From positions 62,001-126,000 of the forward strand of contig NZBA01000036.1 in the NCBI GenBank assembly GCA_002686265.1: DNA of 64,000 nucleotides. The letters are read 5' to 3'. Both the position numbers and the translations under genes were made by a program. Under the pieces are notes generated by a model. That model was not told the origin of the DNA, searched no databases, and saw only the letters and a list, made by a program, of their open reading frames with translations. This DNA comes from Planctomycetota bacterium. GTDB lineage: Bacteria; Planctomycetota; UBA1135; GCA-002686595. Of the stretch, positions 61,869 to 64,000 are shown in pieces. The number at the start of each line of letters is the position of its first letter. Positions within the stretch are counted from its first letter, which is position 1.

Positions 61869-63140
61869 ATGACGACTCGCCCTGAACGCTATCGGTGGAG
61901 CTTGGCCTGGCTGCTCTTGCTCTTCGCCGCCTGCGGCCGCCAACCTCGCCCCGGCGTGCCTCCGACCCACCTGGTGCTGGTCACGATCGAGCACCTGCGC
62001 GCCGATCACTGCACGGTGCTCGGCTATCCGCGCGAGACGACCGCCCTGCTGCGCCCCGACGGTCTGCGCACCATGGGGCTCGACCACCTGGCCGAGACCG
62101 GCGTGCTCTTCTCCCAGGCCTTCGCGCCCTCGGGCTCCACGCGCACCTCTCTCGCGAGCCTGTTCTCGTCCGAGCCGCCGCCGTCCACGGGCGTCTTCGA
62201 TGACGAGGGTGTCCTCGGCCACGAGTTCCCCGTCCTCGCCGAAGCCTTGGGCGCCGGGGGCTTCGCCACGGGAGCATTCTGCCTGCCGTCGAAACCGCTC
62301 TCGGGCTCGGGTCTCGAGCGGGGATTCACGACCTTCGAGGAGGGGGAAGATCAGGTGCTCGTGCTCGGCGCCGCGCACGAGTGGGTCTCCGCCCAGATCG
62401 AGGCCGAGGAACCGTTCTTCTTGTGGATTCACCTCGGTTGGATCACGCCGGCGCTGGGTGAGATGCCGATCACCTCGGAGCCCATCGATGATCCCTATGT
62501 CTCCCCCGATCCGTGGGACATCACGGATCGCTACGACAGCGCCCTCCACGCCACCGTCGCCTACATGCGTGCCTTCCTCGAGGCCGTGGGCCTCATCGAC
62601 GAGGAGCTGATTCCCGACAGCTTGATCGTGCTCGCCGGCCTCCAGGGCATGGAGCTCAAGGAGCGCGGCGAGTTCGTGGGCGCCGAGGGGAGCGTCCACG
62701 AAGAGAGCCTGCACGTCCCACTCATCCTGCGTCATCCTGCGAGTTTGACCGGCAGCCGGATTCTGGATGAGCAGGTCGAGCTCGCCGACGTCGCGCCCAC
62801 TCTCCTCGACTGGTTCGAGCTCGATCCGCGCACGATCGGAACGGGTCGCAGCTTGCTTGCCTTGTGCGACTCCTACGTCGAGCGCCCCTTCGAGTCCCGC
62901 CCGTCCTTCGCCCTCGGCGGGGACCACGGCAGCGTGCGCACGCCGCGCTGGCGTCTGGTGATCCGGCTGGAGGCAGCCGGGGAAGCCGACGGAGACCAGC
63001 GCCTGCCGGATGTTGCCTTGTACGACGCACCGAGCGATCCGGGCCTACTCATCGATGTAGCGGCTCGGCATCCCGAGGTGGTCGAGACCCTGCGCGCTTC
63101 CCTGAAGGCATGGCTTGCCGCCGCGGGGGCGGCGCGTTGA
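61869..63140 (+). CDS. Sulfatase-like lipoprotein lacking active-site residues
   Basis: This 423-residue protein has the alkaline-phosphatase/sulfatase fold but apparently no active site. The lipobox is LFAAC (C22). The first strand reads HLVLVTIEHLRADHCTVLGY, where active enzymes have I-D-T-L-R-A-D-H, so the first metal Asp is Glu (E41). The nucleophile motif C/S-x-P-S-R is SGSTR (88-92). The second metal site D-H-G is LQG (258-260), inside IVLAGLQGMELKERGEF. The later ESLHVPLILRHP confirms the fold. I infer a pseudoenzyme, possibly a binding protein on the periplasmic face. An upstream ATG (61839) is possible. Its stop overlaps the TTG start of the next gene. Confidence 0.8.
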   Translation: MTTRPERYRWSLAWLLLLFAACGRQPRPGVPPTHLVLVTIEHLRADHCTVLGYPRETTALLRPDGLRTMGLDHLAETGVLFSQAFAPSGSTRTSLASLFSSEPPPSTGVFDDEGVLGHEFPVLAEALGAGGFATGAFCLPSKPLSGSGLERGFTTFEEGEDQVLVLGAAHEWVSAQIEAEEPFFLWIHLGWITPALGEMPITSEPIDDPYVSPDPWDITDRYDSALHATVAYMRAFLEAVGLIDEELIPDSLIVLAGLQGMELKERGEFVGAEGSVHEESLHVPLILRHPASLTGSRILDEQVELADVAPTLLDWFELDPRTIGTGRSLLALCDSYVERPFESRPSFALGGDHGSVRTPRWRLVIRLEAAGEADGDQRLPDVALYDAPSDPGLLIDVAARHPEVVETLRASLKAWLAAAGAAR

Positions 63141-64000
63141 GCGCGGTCTCGCGCTCCCTGAGCACCCGCCCCCTCGCGAGGGTCATCTCCCTGACGACCG
63201 CGGCCGCCGCGGTCGCCCTCTGGCTGGACGCGCCCGCGCCCCTCGTAGGCTTGCTCGCCGCCCCCGCCTTCCTCGGAGGAGCGGCCCTCGGGCTCCTCGC
63301 TCGCGCCGCGCCCTCCGTCCCCTCTGCGGCCGAGGTGGGGCTCTGGGCCTGGCTGCTCTCACCGGCGCTCCTGACGGCGGCCTATGCGGCGGCTCGCGCC
63401 CTGCTCGACTTGGAGAGCCGCACCGCCGCCGCTGCGGCCCTGGCCCTGGCGGCCCTGGCCGTGTTCCCGGCCCTCGGCGCGCGTGTGGCCTGGGGAACCC
63501 CGCCGCGCAGCACCCGCGCGGCCCTGGCGGCGGGCGGCATTCTGGCCCTGATCGTGCTCACGGCGCACGCGCTCCTGCCCAGCCTGCGCCTGGGCGAACA
63601 GGGCCTCTGGCACGCGGGCCTGATCGCCGCCACCGAGCGCGCCCTGCCTCCCGACAACCCCTGGCTGGCTGGGACGGCGGCCCGCCAGGCCCTCCTGCCC
63701 CACGCCCTCGGCGCGCTCCTGCGGGTCGTCTTCGCCCTCCCGCCGACGTGGGCGGGCGCCGTGGGAGGCACTTGGGCGGCGGCCGGCCTGCCCTTCGCCC
63801 TGACCCTCGTGGCGGGCCCCGCCTGGCGTGTGGGGCGGCGCGTGGTCCTGTCGGTCGCTCTGGCTCTGGTGGGCTGGAACGCCCTCTCTGGTTGGCAGGC
63901 TGGCCGCTGGTGGCTGGCCGAGAGCGCCGGAGCGCCGTCGGGAGGAGCCGGTCCCCTCGCCGCCCTGCTGGCTTCCGGGCCCGCGCCCCTGGCCCTGGCC
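63137..64000 (+). CDS. Polytopic membrane protein, N-terminal part (runs off the window)
   Basis: The frame is open for 288 codons from TTG 63137, which overlaps the sulfatase-like gene stop (TTGA), to the right edge. The translation is extremely rich in Ala and Leu, with at least seven hydrophobic helices. A conserved-looking extramembrane loop reads GEQGLWHAGLIAATERALPP, then DNPWLAG and RQALLPHALGALL. A D-N-P-W/H loop after the first helices recalls GT-C glycosyltransferases or DUF2298-type membrane proteins. I cannot assign it further. Coupling to a sulfatase-like lipoprotein hints at envelope polymer work. Confidence 0.6.
   Translation, partial: MSAVSRSLSTRPLARVISLTTAAAAVALWLDAPAPLVGLLAAPAFLGGAALGLLARAAPSVPSAAEVGLWAWLLSPALLTAAYAAARALLDLESRTAAAAALALAALAVFPALGARVAWGTPPRSTRAALAAGGILALIVLTAHALLPSLRLGEQGLWHAGLIAATERALPPDNPWLAGTAARQALLPHALGALLRVVFALPPTWAGAVGGTWAAAGLPFALTLVAGPAWRVGRRVVLSVALALVGWNALSGWQAGRWWLAESAGAPSGGAGPLAALLASGPAPLALA

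Overview
This is 64 kb of GC-rich, gene-dense bacterial chromosome. It shows no insertion sequences, integrases, CRISPR arrays or phage genes. Conserved housekeeping blocks alternate with type IV pilus (T4P) genes and with very large secreted or lipid-anchored proteins. The mix of glycine-rich Ig-like lipoproteins, a choice-of-anchor-A protein with a C-terminal module recalled from planctomycetes, an N-acylornithine-type carbamoyltransferase and a sulfatase-like gene makes Planctomycetota, perhaps a deep marine lineage, my best guess. That is inference from content; no rRNA is present.

Layout. 1-4.1 kb: end of the ribosomal-protein superoperon (secY end, adk, infA, rpmJ, rpsM, rpsK, rpsD, rpoA, rplQ). 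4.2-8.9 kb, minus strand: dnaE and an N-acylornithine carbamoyltransferase. 9.0-13.1 kb: tRNA-Arg(ACG), tadA, two tRNA-Ser, the SRP RNA gene, then dnaX, ybaB and recR. 13.2-17.0 kb: rpoN, truA, hpf, ptsN and ptsH, a rearranged rpoN/PTS-Ntr cluster. 17.1-22.0 kb: pilM, pilN, a pilO-pilP fusion and pilQ, coupled by 4-nt overlaps up to the fusion. 22-27 kb: a long structured leader, an RNase E/G with an N-terminal disordered arm, then rplU, rpmA and obg. 27.2-33.0 kb: a second PilT-like ATPase, a GspC-like PDZ protein, coaX, a degenerate MnmE and a PyrB fusion. 33.6-43.9 kb: three large lipoproteins, prepilin peptidase and an OmpA-family lipoprotein. 44.1-51.3 kb: an EF-G-like GTPase, then pilT, pilB, pilC and a pilin. 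51.4-53.1 kb, minus strand: tatD and a HEAT-like protein. 53.5-56.7 kb: a fourth giant lipoprotein. 56.8-64 kb: amidohydrolase, metallophosphoesterase, proline dehydrogenase, cutA, a choice-of-anchor-A secreted protein, a sulfatase pseudoenzyme and the start of a polytopic membrane protein.

How the genes fit together. The T4P genes supply an inner-membrane platform (PilM, PilN, PilO-P, PilC), a secretin (PilQ), motors (PilB, PilT and a second PilT-like protein), a prepilin peptidase and a major pilin. The glycine-rich Ig-like lipoproteins lie beside and overlap the peptidase gene, which suggests a surface structure linked to pili or to a type II-like export route. This lipoprotein set is the best candidate here for an undescribed system. 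Other notable points are the PyrB fusion to a PyrI zinc domain plus a degenerate Ada-like domain, an MnmE without its catalytic cysteine, a sulfatase fold without its active site, and several genes whose -10-like hexamer lies only 6-7 nt before the start codon (possible leaderless mRNAs).
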